DNA from: Eutypella sp. D-1
Lineage: Eukaryota; Ascomycota; Sordariomycetes; Xylariales; Diatrypaceae
Direction of reading: 5' to 3'
NCBI GenBank assembly: GCA_023313575.1
Contig: JAJTTP010000003.1
Coordinates: forward strand, 2,108,001 to 2,172,000
DNA: 64,000 nt
Under the pieces are notes generated by a model, which worked only from the letters and a program-made list of their open reading frames with translations, was not told the origin of the DNA and ran no database searches. Positions 48,523-59,970 of the stretch are shown piece by piece. Position 1 is the stretch's first letter. Each line of letters opens with the position of its first letter. Made by a program: the position numbers and the translations under genes.

Positions 48523-50521
48523 TTTTCTTTTCTTTTCTTTTCCTTTTCCTTTTTCTTCACCCTTTGCTTTGATTATTGTTTCAGGGTTTCCGTATAATTT
48601 GCGAATTATTTGTTGACAGTCGTTTCGTCCAACAGAAATGACAACCAAAATTTGGTTGTTGTTGCGACGCGGGGTTCTCCTATGTTGTTGTAATAGTAGA
48701 TCTGTCGAAATTCTGAGCGAAGGTTCCGCGTTGATTAAATACAAGTTAGCCAAGTACCTTGGGTACATATGTAGTCTTCAACCTTCGAAGAGCATTTAGG
48801 GAAAACGTACGTTTACCTAAGGTACCCTATCACTTCTCTCCAATACAAGCTTCTACAACTGCCAATGAGGAAAGTGCGAATACAATGTAACATTGATTCC
48901 CGAGGTCAGGTTACTTGGAGCTTCCATCTTAGGGAGTTAGGGAATGTGCCCGCCTTATTAGGTGGGATGGCAATACTTATTCATACATCATAAGGTTACC
49001 TACATGTAAGTACCTAGTATCGTATACGGAGACAGCGGGAGCTAAGGTACCCACTCTTAAGGTATCCAATATGACGACCTTAGGTGGAGTGCGGGGTGAG
49101 CCGATTCTGGACCAAATACCAAATACCGCCCATAACCCCGCCCCACCACCTATCCGGTTCGACCTCCAGGGCTGTACTATACTGACTGGACTGGGCAATT
49201 GAAAGGTCTCTAGTGACTGAGGATATGCTTCGCTGTCAGTTGTCAATTTAGAATTATAGATTAAAGTTAGAGTTTCCGCTAATATGCCGTAGACATCTTA
49301 GGTCCTGGTTTAGCAGTGACAGGACCAGCCAAACCACTGGAATTGCTGATTACCATCACTTCATGACCTCACTTAGTAGAACTTGCTGCAGTCAGTTGTG
49401 GTGCATATCATACAGCCCCCCCCCCCCCATTTACCTACATCTACTTAGGTAAACATTGACTTACACATAGTATTTACTATATAATTGAACCGCTATAATA
49501 TTGAACAGATTCAATGGCTGCCTTACGATTGAAATTGATGGGGTGACTAAACCAGCAGTGAACGGTCTAAGTATGAGTGGGCTGGTCGCATCTACACTTT
49601 ATCTTGAAACTGTCATCAGACACCTCGGTGTATGGGAGACCAGGTACAGTGACCTGCATATATTGTAAGAGATCTCTTATGATAGAGCATATATATGAGC
49701 AACAAACACCTTAAAACTCTCCAGCTCCCGCGACATGCTCCGGCACTTATGCCTAGGTTTTCCACCGTATTTAGCATCCAGGGCTATGAAGGAAAAGGAT
49801 ATCCGGCTGTAGAATCTAGACCACTAAGACCTTCTATAGAGAAATGTATGGATTATCACAGCATGATATCAATATTCTACTTGATTATGGTTGCTATGCA
49901 TAGATAGGTAGACAAATGGTCTCATCCAATTATTTGAATCATGTTCAGAACATTCCAATGAGCTTATTCATCATCACACCAGGGTTCTTGACCTCTGTGC
50001 CAGAATGCAGGTTGGCAATACTACTTTATCGTTGCCACCTTCTTACTCCGATGTGCGCCTCGGGCGTCGTCGCGGCCCTCGAAGGCAGCACAGGCGTTTT
50101 AAGAGGGCAAGGCCCGAAAGGAACCTGGCCTGCGATACCGCGAAATCCCCGAGGGCCTACACATCAACCAAGGTGTCATGTAATTCAGAACGACAAGGTC
50201 GTGTTCTGGCTTATTTTGCGTTTGCATGTCCGTATCAGGTGCTCCGTTACTCAAGTAGAACAGAAGGGGCGTGGTGCACAAGGGCCAGTTGGCCTACGGC
50301 AACAGGTTTTATAGTGAAAATCTATTCTTTTCTAATGCGGTGTCAGAAATAATGACAGTTCCTTCCGGCATGTCGTTGGTACAGCCAGTAAGTGGAATCA
50401 TGGCGTGGGATTCTCGATCCCCAAACACCGATGAAATCGGTATTGGGGAGACTAAACTAGACCCCCTGCCGTTCCTTCCCGCTAAAGTTCCACAGGAACT
50501 CGGGCCGGGCACAGTGGTAGA
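48523..50521. other. Intergenic region, no gene seen
   Basis: AT-rich and gene-free, with a 13-C run at 49416-49428. The overlapping frames at 49916-50525 show no family features. Confidence 0.5.
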
Positions 50522-51439
50522 CTAGGCCTGGACGTTGGCAGCGCCGCTCAGCGTCAGGACGCGGACGTACCAGCGGTGCAGCGGGATGATCTTGGGGGGA
50601 ATGGGGTGGTGGACGATGGCGGCGCCCTTAGTCTTGGTGGCGGAGCTGTCAAACAGGGCGGACTTGAAGTAGAGCTCGGCCTGCTGGGCGTCGCGATCGA
50701 TGCGGGCGCCGAGCACGATCAGACCGTCCGAGGCCCGGAGTCCCGGTGCCGACATCGGCGAGCCGCCGCACCGCACGTAGATCTCGTTGCCCCGGTTATC
50801 CACTACCTCGAAGTGGTTTGAGAACCGCAGCCCCGGCTCGAACCGCGCCACCGCGAGCTCCTTGACGTCCCACAGGTTGTCCTCCTCGCTGCCCGGCGGC
50901 TTGTCCCACCGCTCCTGCATCTTACTCTGCAGGTAGTAGCCTGGTAATTTTCCGTCAGCGACAAACCGTAGAGAAGAACAAGGGGCGGAAGAGCTCGCTC
51001 TACAAAAATAAAGAATTTCCCCCCCAAAAGCAAGGTGGAGCGATGGAGGCAAAGAGTGGGGAAGCGGGGGAGAGGGCTGAAGCAAACACAATTACTACGC
51101 AAAGACATCGGGAAAACACGTACCCCAGCGGCCCCAGACGCCGCGGCAGAATTCGAGGGCGAGGGCGGACTCGTTGTCGCGCAGCTCGGGGCGGACGCTG
51201 CGCAGCGGCAGGCGCTTGATAACGACGTCCTGCAGGGCGGGATTGTCGCGCGGGTTGTACCGCGTGTACGCCTTGCTCCGGAAGAAGGGGTCGTCGCGCG
51301 CGAGGTCGACCAGCGTCGTGCTGCTCGCGACGTACGCCGCCCCGGCCCCGAGGCCGCCCGTCGCCGTGTAGAAGCCTAGCTTCAGCACCTTCTTGATGAT
51401 CCCCATGGCTGTGCCGCGAGACCGCAAGGTTCTTGCCAT
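50522..51439 (-). CDS. Conserved hypothetical protein, unrecognised family
   Basis: Exons 51124-51439 and 50522-50940 (183-bp intron, GTACGT donor, ACCAG acceptor) encode 244 aa. The N-terminus is basic, then weakly hydrophobic (GFYTATGGLGAGAAYVAS), which could be a mitochondrial presequence or a membrane anchor. The rest is soluble-looking with alternating strands: YYLQSKMQERW, LRFSNHFEVVDNRGNEIYVR, LRASDGLIVLGARID and AELYFKSALF, ending with PLHRWYVRVL. This looks like a small barrel or START-like fold, but I cannot name a family. A second start at 51406, directly before GIIKKVLKLGFY, is equally plausible and would give 233 aa. Confidence 0.75.
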
Positions 51440-53343
51440 CTGGTAGGAGGAGAGCGAGAAGAGAGGGGTGAAAGGGCGGGAGAAAGAATGGAGGAGGAAG
51501 TGCACCCGGCGGGGGAGGGGGTAAAGGGTATATAGATGGGGAATGAGTAGATGGATAGAGTCGTATGTCGTGCTGGGCAGTTTATAACTTGTAGCGATAG
51601 AGCGATGCTAAAACCGGGGCACCTAGTCTAACTATGTCTAAAGCACTTAAAAGATTGGGTAGGCAGCCTGGCTATCGGGAGTCGGCGTTTTTACCGGTAC
51701 TAGAGTGGAGCCAACGATGGCATCACATTTTTCACTTCTAGCAACCTATTGTTTTGCCTCTCTGTTGAGGAAGTTTGTGTGTTGGATAGCATACACTGGA
51801 TTTCTCATATTACATAGAAAAACCTCACATGAGGGCATCGTGAACTGAGTAATACGCACGGTTGGCCATCAGGACTAAGATTAGGATAGGTTCTACATGT
51901 CAGATCTATATATAGTGAATGCCTCGTGTGGTTCTCTCCTCAACTCTAGGTGGTCGTGAGACTATATTGTGTCTCTCTAAGGACGGTGCATCATAGCTGC
52001 TACCTGTTGAAACATGATTTGTTCATATATTCATTATAAGCCTTGAGCATGTTTCTAGGTTCGTCCCCAGTGACTGTCTAGACCTGCCTACCTGATTGGA
52101 AATGCATACATTCCAGCGATGGTCGTGATACTGAACTCAGTATCGGGCGGACGGAACATACAAAGTGCGGCTGCACAAAGTGTTACTTGTAATAAGTAGT
52201 ACTATTCAATCAATTAATCCTCCGCGCCCGAAACTCATCATCACTGAGCGCATGTTCCAACGGTTCATCAAGATGATTGATATGGCTGGTATTGTATGGA
52301 TGCCACCAGAGCGTGACACACCAGGCGAGGCATACAAGTAGTACGCGATGCGTGTCACAGAAAAGATTCGGTAGCAAACCCACGGGGTCACTCTGGCACG
52401 CAAATATGACCGATAGCAAGTGGGCGAATGGGAAATCGGTTGATTAATCGTGCGATACTTTTTGAAGTGTGTGAAGAAGAAAGGAAGAAAACAGAAGAAA
52501 AATTCATCTTCCAACAAAAGTTTTGAGGCTTTGCTCACCCGGCCGTTTAGTTGACAGCTGGTGCCCTAGATGCCAGCTGAGCTACTTACCTGGCAGCTGT
52601 GTAACTAATAGAAAAGGTAAATTTGTGCGCTTGCAGTGGTCATGTGATTCTATGCAGTTATTTGGACTTGAGCCTGAAGGAGTTAGACTTGGAATTGGTC
52701 CTTGCAGAGAAGAAAAAGCTTTCTCCGGGGCTGCTCCTCTTGCCAAATTTTCAACTTCAATCTTACAACTTTTTCTCAACAAGCTACACTCCGGGAACAC
52801 TACATTCCTTCACGGAACGCCTTGAGATTGGCGTTCAACATATGTAGTATGGTAAATATGTAGAGAATTCCCACCTACTGTACTATATTTCCCCGTTTCT
52901 TTATACTGTGAACCCTGCTTTCGTCGCCCTTGCTGGCTGTTTTCGGGGAAGGGAGTGTTGGCCATGTGGTCATGAGCAACAATTATGTGATGCACAACAA
53001 TGCGATGCAACCCACGAATTGCCTACCTGTCGCGACTCTCAATGCGCAAGAGGTTAACTTTTTTTTATCGTTCGCAGTGGGAGAATAAACCAACGGTCTA
53101 GACAACCAGTCCTTTCCACCCTGCTGTCGTTGAACTTGTGCGGCAGCGGGACTAATTACGGGCAAACATCCTTCAATTATCCTCTTATGTTTCCAGTATC
53201 ATCCGTGATGCGATGGTATTGTTCATTGGCAATCACTTGCTGTCGCTGATATTACTTATATACATATACACATATATACGTGATTGATATCCCCGCCACT
53301 TTGGAATCACCAACGCCGTGCGCATTTTGAAAGAGTCTCTAGT
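51440..53343. other. Intergenic region, no gene seen
   Basis: AT-rich DNA between two minus-strand genes. An inverted repeat GATACTGA/TCAGTATC lies near 52127-52146. No frame is supported. Confidence 0.5.
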
Positions 53344-54245
53344 CTAGTCATCGTCTATGTTGATGTCGAACTCGGGAGCTTCATTGCCCCTGGACTTCTT
53401 GAGATGGCCTAGAAACCTTGAGTCTATAAGAGCAAAATTCGCAGAGCCAAAGTCCGCTTCGGAGAGCTTATCGCGGATGGCCTTAGAAGGGAAGCCGTCC
53501 CAGGAGACGAGGTCACCGTAGAACCAATCGCCTATGTCGTTCTGAATTTTGCTGTCTTTCGAAAACCCGAAGCGGAAGGAGTGCGTGTTGATACCGCCCT
53601 TATGGTAGACGATCTTAGGGTGCGTGCCGTCCCAGTGTACCTGGCTGGCCTTCCTGATCTCATAGCCGCCGTGCACAGATGCGGACACGAGCTTGGGCTT
53701 CCCGTCCTGTACCCATACCACCACGTGCTCCCAGTCATGCCGGTGCCCCCCTAAACCCCAGAACGCGACGTCCTTTTCAAAGTAATAGTCGTAGAGGTAC
53801 GCGCACCACCCGTTATTGCACCGATGCCGCACGTATACATTATTGTTTACCAAGTCCGACTTGTCGTGGCAACCCTTGGATTTCCCTGACCTCTTGCTCA
53901 ACCCCTTTGATAAGTTGCCGTCGACGTCGATAGCCGGCACGTTGTAGCATCCGTCGTTGTCGAAGTCCATCGCTGGCTGCCATCTGAAACTCATATTGTG
54001 TTAACGATTTCATGCCAACCTCCGTCGATACTAAGCCTTGCAATAGGACAAAGCTATGTATGTGCATAGGCCACGTGATGGCTACCTTACTTCAACTCTT
54101 CCTCCGTCGCATTCTTCGGTAAGGCGGCTGGTGGTTCGGCTCCGTGGTCAGTTTTAAACGCAGGCGTTGGGATGGCGGCGACATTCGGGAATATGGTGGC
54201 CGTGAGAGCTAACCCTGCGGCGGCAAGGTTCCGTATAGAAGGCAT
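53344..54245 (-). CDS. Secreted necrosis- and ethylene-inducing-like protein (NLP, NPP1 domain)
   Basis: Member of the NLP family; cytolytic members act on the outer face of plant plasma membranes by binding glycosyl inositol phosphorylceramides, while many others are non-toxic. Exons 54091-54245 and 53344-53983 join across a 107-bp intron with a TTTCAG acceptor, giving 264 aa. A signal peptide occupies about the first 25 residues. The NPP1 domain follows, with the family heptapeptide region GHRHDWEH at 131-138, the metal-site and effector signature. Four cysteines lie before it (GCYN, GCHD, HRCNNGWC), more in keeping with the four-cysteine type II class than the two-cysteine type I. No break is seen. 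The C-terminal acidic extension (INIDDD) is unusual. Whether it is cytolytic cannot be read from sequence. Confidence 0.94.
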
Positions 54246-57244
54246 CGTGATCGCTGGCTTTCCTATAGCTGGACCTTCAACGAAACCTGTTGGACTATGT
54301 GGCTGGATGCCGCTAAAAGAGGTCTATAAAGATCGCAAAAATGCCATCACGAGACAGCCCAACTCTGCAAGGGCCTTAAATATAAATTACTTAGGCGATA
54401 CTCGACTGAAAACAATAGCCTGGCAAGGTCTGCCAACTTCTCATCTTTGCCTCCTCCATCGACGGGGACATTGTAGATCAATCCAACGCAGCTATTCCTT
54501 CGTGCGGATGGGAGACTTGGGGGTAAACCTATCGACCAACGCCATGATATTTCTTTCGCACGCCGGTAGATACCCCGGTCAGGAACCAGAACCGCAACTA
54601 CAAAAGGAAAAGTCACGCAGACTCGACCGGTACAGGCCCGCTCGCTACCGTACCCGGCCGTACTGAGGGCCCTGCTAATCGGAAGCTATAAAGTGCCTTG
54701 CAGGTAAGCAATGCGATCGATGAATGTTCGGGCGGTGACGACGTGCCAAGCATACTGCCTGATGCGAAAACAAGATCCTCTGTGTGCAAACGTCGCGTTT
54801 TTCTGCATAAGGCAGCAGGAACAGTGCTGCGGAAAGTATATAATTCGACTGCAGCTAGTTCATGGGGCGTGGGATTTGGCCCCGTTCGCTGATCGAGAGG
54901 CAGTGGAGGTATAGGGGCCTGAGGGGTGTATTGCACGAGTAAAGTTCCTTGCGTTTCGTCCTGGAGGATAGCGACCACCCCGGTCGCCTTTCTAATCCTA
55001 AATCAGTCCCCGCGTTACCCTGCCGCTATCATATCATTCGCTGCTTCCTTTTCATCTGCGAATGACCTCAGATCGTCTTGATCTACTTCAAGTCCGCTTG
55101 GACGGGTCGCTTACCTTCCCCACACCCGGCGAGCCGGAACGGGCAAAACTGAAGGCCTATCATCTGCTCTATGCTTACACTGCCCTGCTCTGCACGGCGC
55201 AGCCTCCACCACTGACCTCTAAGTCCCATGGAAACGTGACAGCGTGATGGTATCAAAATTAGATAGGAGAGATGATAGGTATCGATATCAGACTAGTTCC
55301 TAGATGCACAGAGATTAACCTCCTTACCACCCCTACCAAAGCAAAAATAGACCAGTAGCCTATAGCCACATCGGGTCGCTCGAGGGAGGGCATGGTCTCC
55401 ACTGCGACACGTGCTGTTTGGGCACGCTCAGCGCTGTGCTCTCAACGGTAGTGGAGGATATGTGACTGATTTGCCGGTAGCGTTTACCACCCGTTACCGG
55501 AGTTGGCTCCATAACCGCGCGGCCGCCAAGCGGGGAAAATAAATACAACACTCAAGTCTACACACGTGCTCCGGGTTAGTCGCAATACATGACTGGTTTG
55601 GTAGATGGCCAGCTGGATAAATAGGTGTCTACAGAAAGGCGCCGAAGACATCTGTGGGAGTCTGCACTGCTCTTCTGGCTTTATCTAAACTGTCTACGTA
55701 TGGGTTTCTATCTGGCCTAGACAGTACCGTCTTCTAGATCAGAGATCCTAGGGAGAAAAAGAGGTAGAGCCGCAAATAGGCCGCATACGAGATCTATATA
55801 CACAATGAGTTTCATATATAACAGCTGCCGCCAGGTAGCGGCCTAACCGCTGCTATTGCGCACCAAAACCTCAACTAAGGCGTTATGCCTCATGGCGGCC
55901 CTCACGTAGACTCGAAAAATTGGATGTGAGGAGAGGGCACGTCTAGGTTCCGTAGGACATTGTATCTGCCCATCGTTATTAGAGATGATGAGCAATCGAA
56001 TGACCTTAGCAACACCTCGGCAGGGATGTTAACGCCGGCCGTAGGTATCTATGAAGACACCAAGGACCATACACACCCGTTTATGGTACGACTCACGATA
56101 AGCACCCTGGCGCATCTAAGATACAGACCTCTACTAAGTATTTGATATCCTGTGCTACAAGTTCTATGAACTACATAAGTCTTGTATCCAAATTTCTCCC
56201 CTTCACCTTTTTATGTAAATGACTGCATCTCTTGAGTGGCGACAGCTAAGGCCTCGCAGGGGGTTTTCAATGATAAGCAGTGTTCTCTATGTAGGTTGAC
56301 AGACCGGAACAGACTCGTGGAAAACCCAGAACCTGGACAAAGCAAAAAAAGGAAAAATAATACAAAAATCAAAATCAATCTGTCAAAATCAGTCAAACCT
56401 CCCCTCTCCCCTTCAGAAAACGCGGGCAGCGAGTTCAACTCGCGCGATCACACAACGTTCTTTTTGTTTTTTCTTCTCTCATTTTCCTCTTCCAACTCGA
56501 CAACTCTCATCGATCAACCGCGCCTCGGAGGTAAGAGGCGGAGATGTTTCGGATCAGCGAATGCGAGGTGATAGATGAACGTCTGCGAGTCGGCCGCGGC
56601 CTATTTCGCTAGCGCGTTCATCACAACCCTTGTGGCATTTGCCGGCGTGGCACGACATGGCACTGTTGTGTATAGCACACTGCATATGCTCGGGTGCGCA
56701 CGCCACAAGAGGTCTGGTCTGGCCTGGCTTGGCCTTGCCCCGTCTGTGCTCCGACTTCACGGTGTTCTCCAACCTCAACACTCCTCGTCTTCGTCCATGG
56801 CATGTCCCTGGGATGTTCAAAAGTTCGGGGCGTCTTTTGGCAAAAAAGCAAACTACGTCCTGGCTCTCTTCTTCTTCCTGGGTCGACAAATCCACTTATC
56901 CACCGGGCTTGGCACCGGGAGAAAGGGCTGGCAACAGTTCCACGGCGAGGCGGTTCGTAGCATCTCACTCTCAGCAGAACGTGATTTGTTGGTTTGTGAT
57001 ACCGTCCGTACATCAACCAGCTCAGGTCTATGGCCTGAGTCGGCATCGGAAGGGTTCTGAGAAGGAATGCATTTGCACTTGCAAGCAGTTTTGAAATCCT
57101 GGTTGATTCCGGATGGATGCTCCTGGGGTAAATAAAGTAACTAGTCTTGAACCGTGTCTGTCCTGTAGTGACGGCAAAAGTTAGCCATGCACCGAGAGGG
57201 GTAGCGGTGAGTGGAGTTGGTGAATTGTGACTTACGTTCTTCAT
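54246..57244. other. Gene-free region upstream of the NLP
   Basis: Contains the NLP promoter side, with TATA-like AT tracts near 54320 and 54378 on the minus strand. Long open frames at 56575-57244 exist on both strands but have no family features, so no gene is called. Confidence 0.5.
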
Positions 57245-59970
57245 TCAGCCAGTATGCACGTAAGATCGCCTGTACGAGTCGCCGGTCTGGTTGCTCTTCC
57301 GGGTCTCGAGCAACTTCTGGGAGATCCTTCCCATGGCGTCAAGGTGGTCCTTGGCGGTAGCCAGCTGCTCCATGTGCTTGAAATCATCCGGGACATTGTA
57401 CTCCTGGAGGTAGTTCTGAAGCGCCTGCCTGTGCTCGTTCCAGTCGTTGATCATAGGCTGCTCCGCAGCCTTCATGGCCGCGGCGACGTCGACAATGTGG
57501 GCCGCCGACCGCGCTGCCTGCTTTCGGCTGCTGGACCCGTGGTCCGCGGAATCCTTGCTTTTCCTCTTACGACCCTTGGTCGACTGGGAGGAGGCAGCGG
57601 GCTGTCCGGTGGGCGGAGATCCGCTCATGTTCAGCGAGGCCCCGTTGTCGTTGTGTACACGTCTCATGTGGTCCTTGAGATTCCACTGGCGGGGGAATCC
57701 GTTTCCGGAAAGCGCCCGGTCACATCCTTCGTAGGTGCACAGATAAGGCTTGTCTCCATGGCCGTGCATGGCGTGAGCCTCACGCTCGTGTCGGAGAAGG
57801 CACGCGGTCGACGAGAAGCGGGCGTTCTCGCACGAGTCCATCTTGCATCGGTAGGGCTTCAGGTGGGAGTCGACAAATTTGCTACGAGTGGGGACTGGTC
57901 AGATTCTAGGCACAAATCAAACATGTATCGCGGGCGGGAAGATCTTACTCATAGTTGCACTTCAGCTTCTCGGGCTTGTGGTTGCAACCGGACTGGCCCT
58001 CCCATGGGCAGTGGAAAAGTCCATCGGCTTGGGGAAATGCACTCCGGTAAAGAGGGTGGTCCCGGGCAGAAGATTCACCATCGCCGCTGGTGCGGCGCGC
58101 AAAGGAAGGGGGCAAGACAAATGCATCCTCACTGAGGACAGCTCCATGGGGATCATCCGGGATCATGCAAATTTGACTGCTTAAGTTTTTGTTAGACATA
58201 TCACCCACCGTGCGACTTTCATCAAACGTACCTTGGCGACATGCCGTTCATCACGGGCGAAGAGTTATCAGTGTGGGTGGGGGAACCTCCCACGGGCATA
58301 GACCACTGCGAAGCATCCTCGGGAATACCTGGAGAAGAGTTTCGCGAACCCCCTTGGCTAAGAGACTCCCATGAACCGGCAGGAGAGTTGCCTGCAAGGC
58401 TGGCCTCGAAGTTCAACTGCATGTGACTGGGATCAATGGATTGCTGCGCCATACCCGACGCGAGGACAGCGGGAGAATACGGCAGTCCATCAGAGAAGCC
58501 TGCACTCATGGGGAGTTGGTTATAGAGCATCTGGGAAGAAACCGAGTGGGTATCCGACTCCGGCAGGAGAAATGCGTCCATCTGGGCATTACCTGTCATG
58601 TCATAATTCGACATCTGAGAACTCTGAGAAACAGTAGATACTATTCTCGGCCGGCTCCTCCGAGAGGGAGCCTTGATAGTCCTGTTCTTGTGGCTACCAC
58701 AGGAGCTACGCGAGCTTATCCGCCGCATTGGCTCCGCGACGGCTGAGGCGTGTTCCTGGGAAATCCACTTGCTGGAAATATCATCCACGGTCTCTGTCTG
58801 GTCCTGTCCCTGGCTTCTGGGTGTGATCTGGCCATATGGATAATGGAAGTCATCCTCATTGAAGTTCTGTGTGCCTTCTGCTGCTGACGGATCCCATACT
58901 GAACCTTGCAGGTCTGCATGTCCTGTTTGAGAATAAAGAAAATGTCCGCTAGCAGGAAGCATGTTTCCTTGGGAATATGAGCTGTAATCACTGAAGGTAT
59001 GGTTAGTGTGCTGTTTACCACTACCCTGAGGGGCTAGCTATCACGATGTGCGCCGAAAAAGAAAAAAGAAATAAAAAATCTGCGTCTGGCACAACTTTGT
59101 CCTGCAATCACATATTGGTTAGTATTCGGCACGTAGGTATTTTTAAGGGCTACTTGGTACAGACCATGACTTGTGTCCCATAATGGACAGATTCCGGAAA
59201 TGCCCGCCAGGGCTAGTGTTCGACAGTTGATCCAAGGCTACATTGTCCACGTTGAGTCCGGGGCTTCGTCTCGGTTGGGAACCGTGATGTGAAAATGCAA
59301 CGCAAAAAGCAAGAACAGAAAGAAAAAGAAATCCGCGGATGGTCCAGAAGTCCAGGGCATGTGTTGCTGTATATGGCATAGTTAAGGTTCACTTTACAAG
59401 ATGCGAGGCGAGACGGTGTGTGCGTGTCGATCCTATGCGGTGTACATTGGTGGCCCGAGGTGTGCTGAGTATCGCCTGTGGATCCCTGAAAAGCGGAAAA
59501 CGGAAATCATGGCTACTAGAAACGGAAAAAGTAATCCTGGGGCGGTATTCATACACACAAGATCGATTCCGGTTCGTCGAATGAGATCTTCTCGGAGCCT
59601 GGGTATTTAAGTAGCTGGCTGGGTATCCTTGGGGCACGTTCATGTCCAGACACTCTACATGACTACCTGACATGCAAAGCAATACAACGTAAGAGCATTC
59701 GATCAGTTGGCAAGTCGGTGCGGCGAAAATCCTAAGGCAAGCAGGTCGGGAATCCACGAAGTCGCGAAAGCCTGGGTAACATCCTAGGAACCTGAAAAGC
59801 ATTCCAGGTAGTTCGAAGCATTGGTTCCTCTGGTTCGATAAGGCTAGACCGGGGAAGAAACATCATTTGCGTATCCTGGCTGAGTCCGTCTGGAGGTGCT
59901 GCTGCTGTCACATTTCTATCGTCGTGGGCAATACTCACCAGAGCGTAGGCTCAAAAAAGTTATCTTTCAT
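57245..59970 (-). CDS. C2H2 zinc-finger transcription factor
   Basis: Probable nuclear regulator. Exons in transcript order: 59939-59970 (tentative), 58232-58990, 57949-58176, 57245-57881. They join in frame to 551 aa. Exons 3 and 4 are linked by a 67-bp intron inside the zinc-finger block. The N-terminal 320 residues are Gln/Ser-rich and activator-like, with a basic RTIKAPSRRSRPR patch. The finger block runs from FHCPWEGQSGCNHKPEKLKC, followed by YRC-x4-C-x13-H-x4-H and YLC-x4-C-x17-H-x4-H; the long second spacing (GNGFPRQWNLKDHMRRVH) is typical of a filamentous-fungal C2H2 group. A basic KGRKRKSK follows. The eleven-codon first exon needs an intron of about 950 bp; otherwise translation starts at 58962. 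Targets unknown. Confidence 0.8.

Noticed and set aside
54172..54666. 164-codon + frame antisense to the NLP first exon
   Set aside because: It overlaps a well-supported exon and its promoter, and has no family features.
56575..57244. Overlapping frames of 154-207 codons on both strands
   Set aside because: No homology pattern, no splice structure, and open on both strands by composition.
57227..58135. 302-codon + frame opposite the C2H2 gene
   Set aside because: Antisense shadow of the zinc-finger exons.
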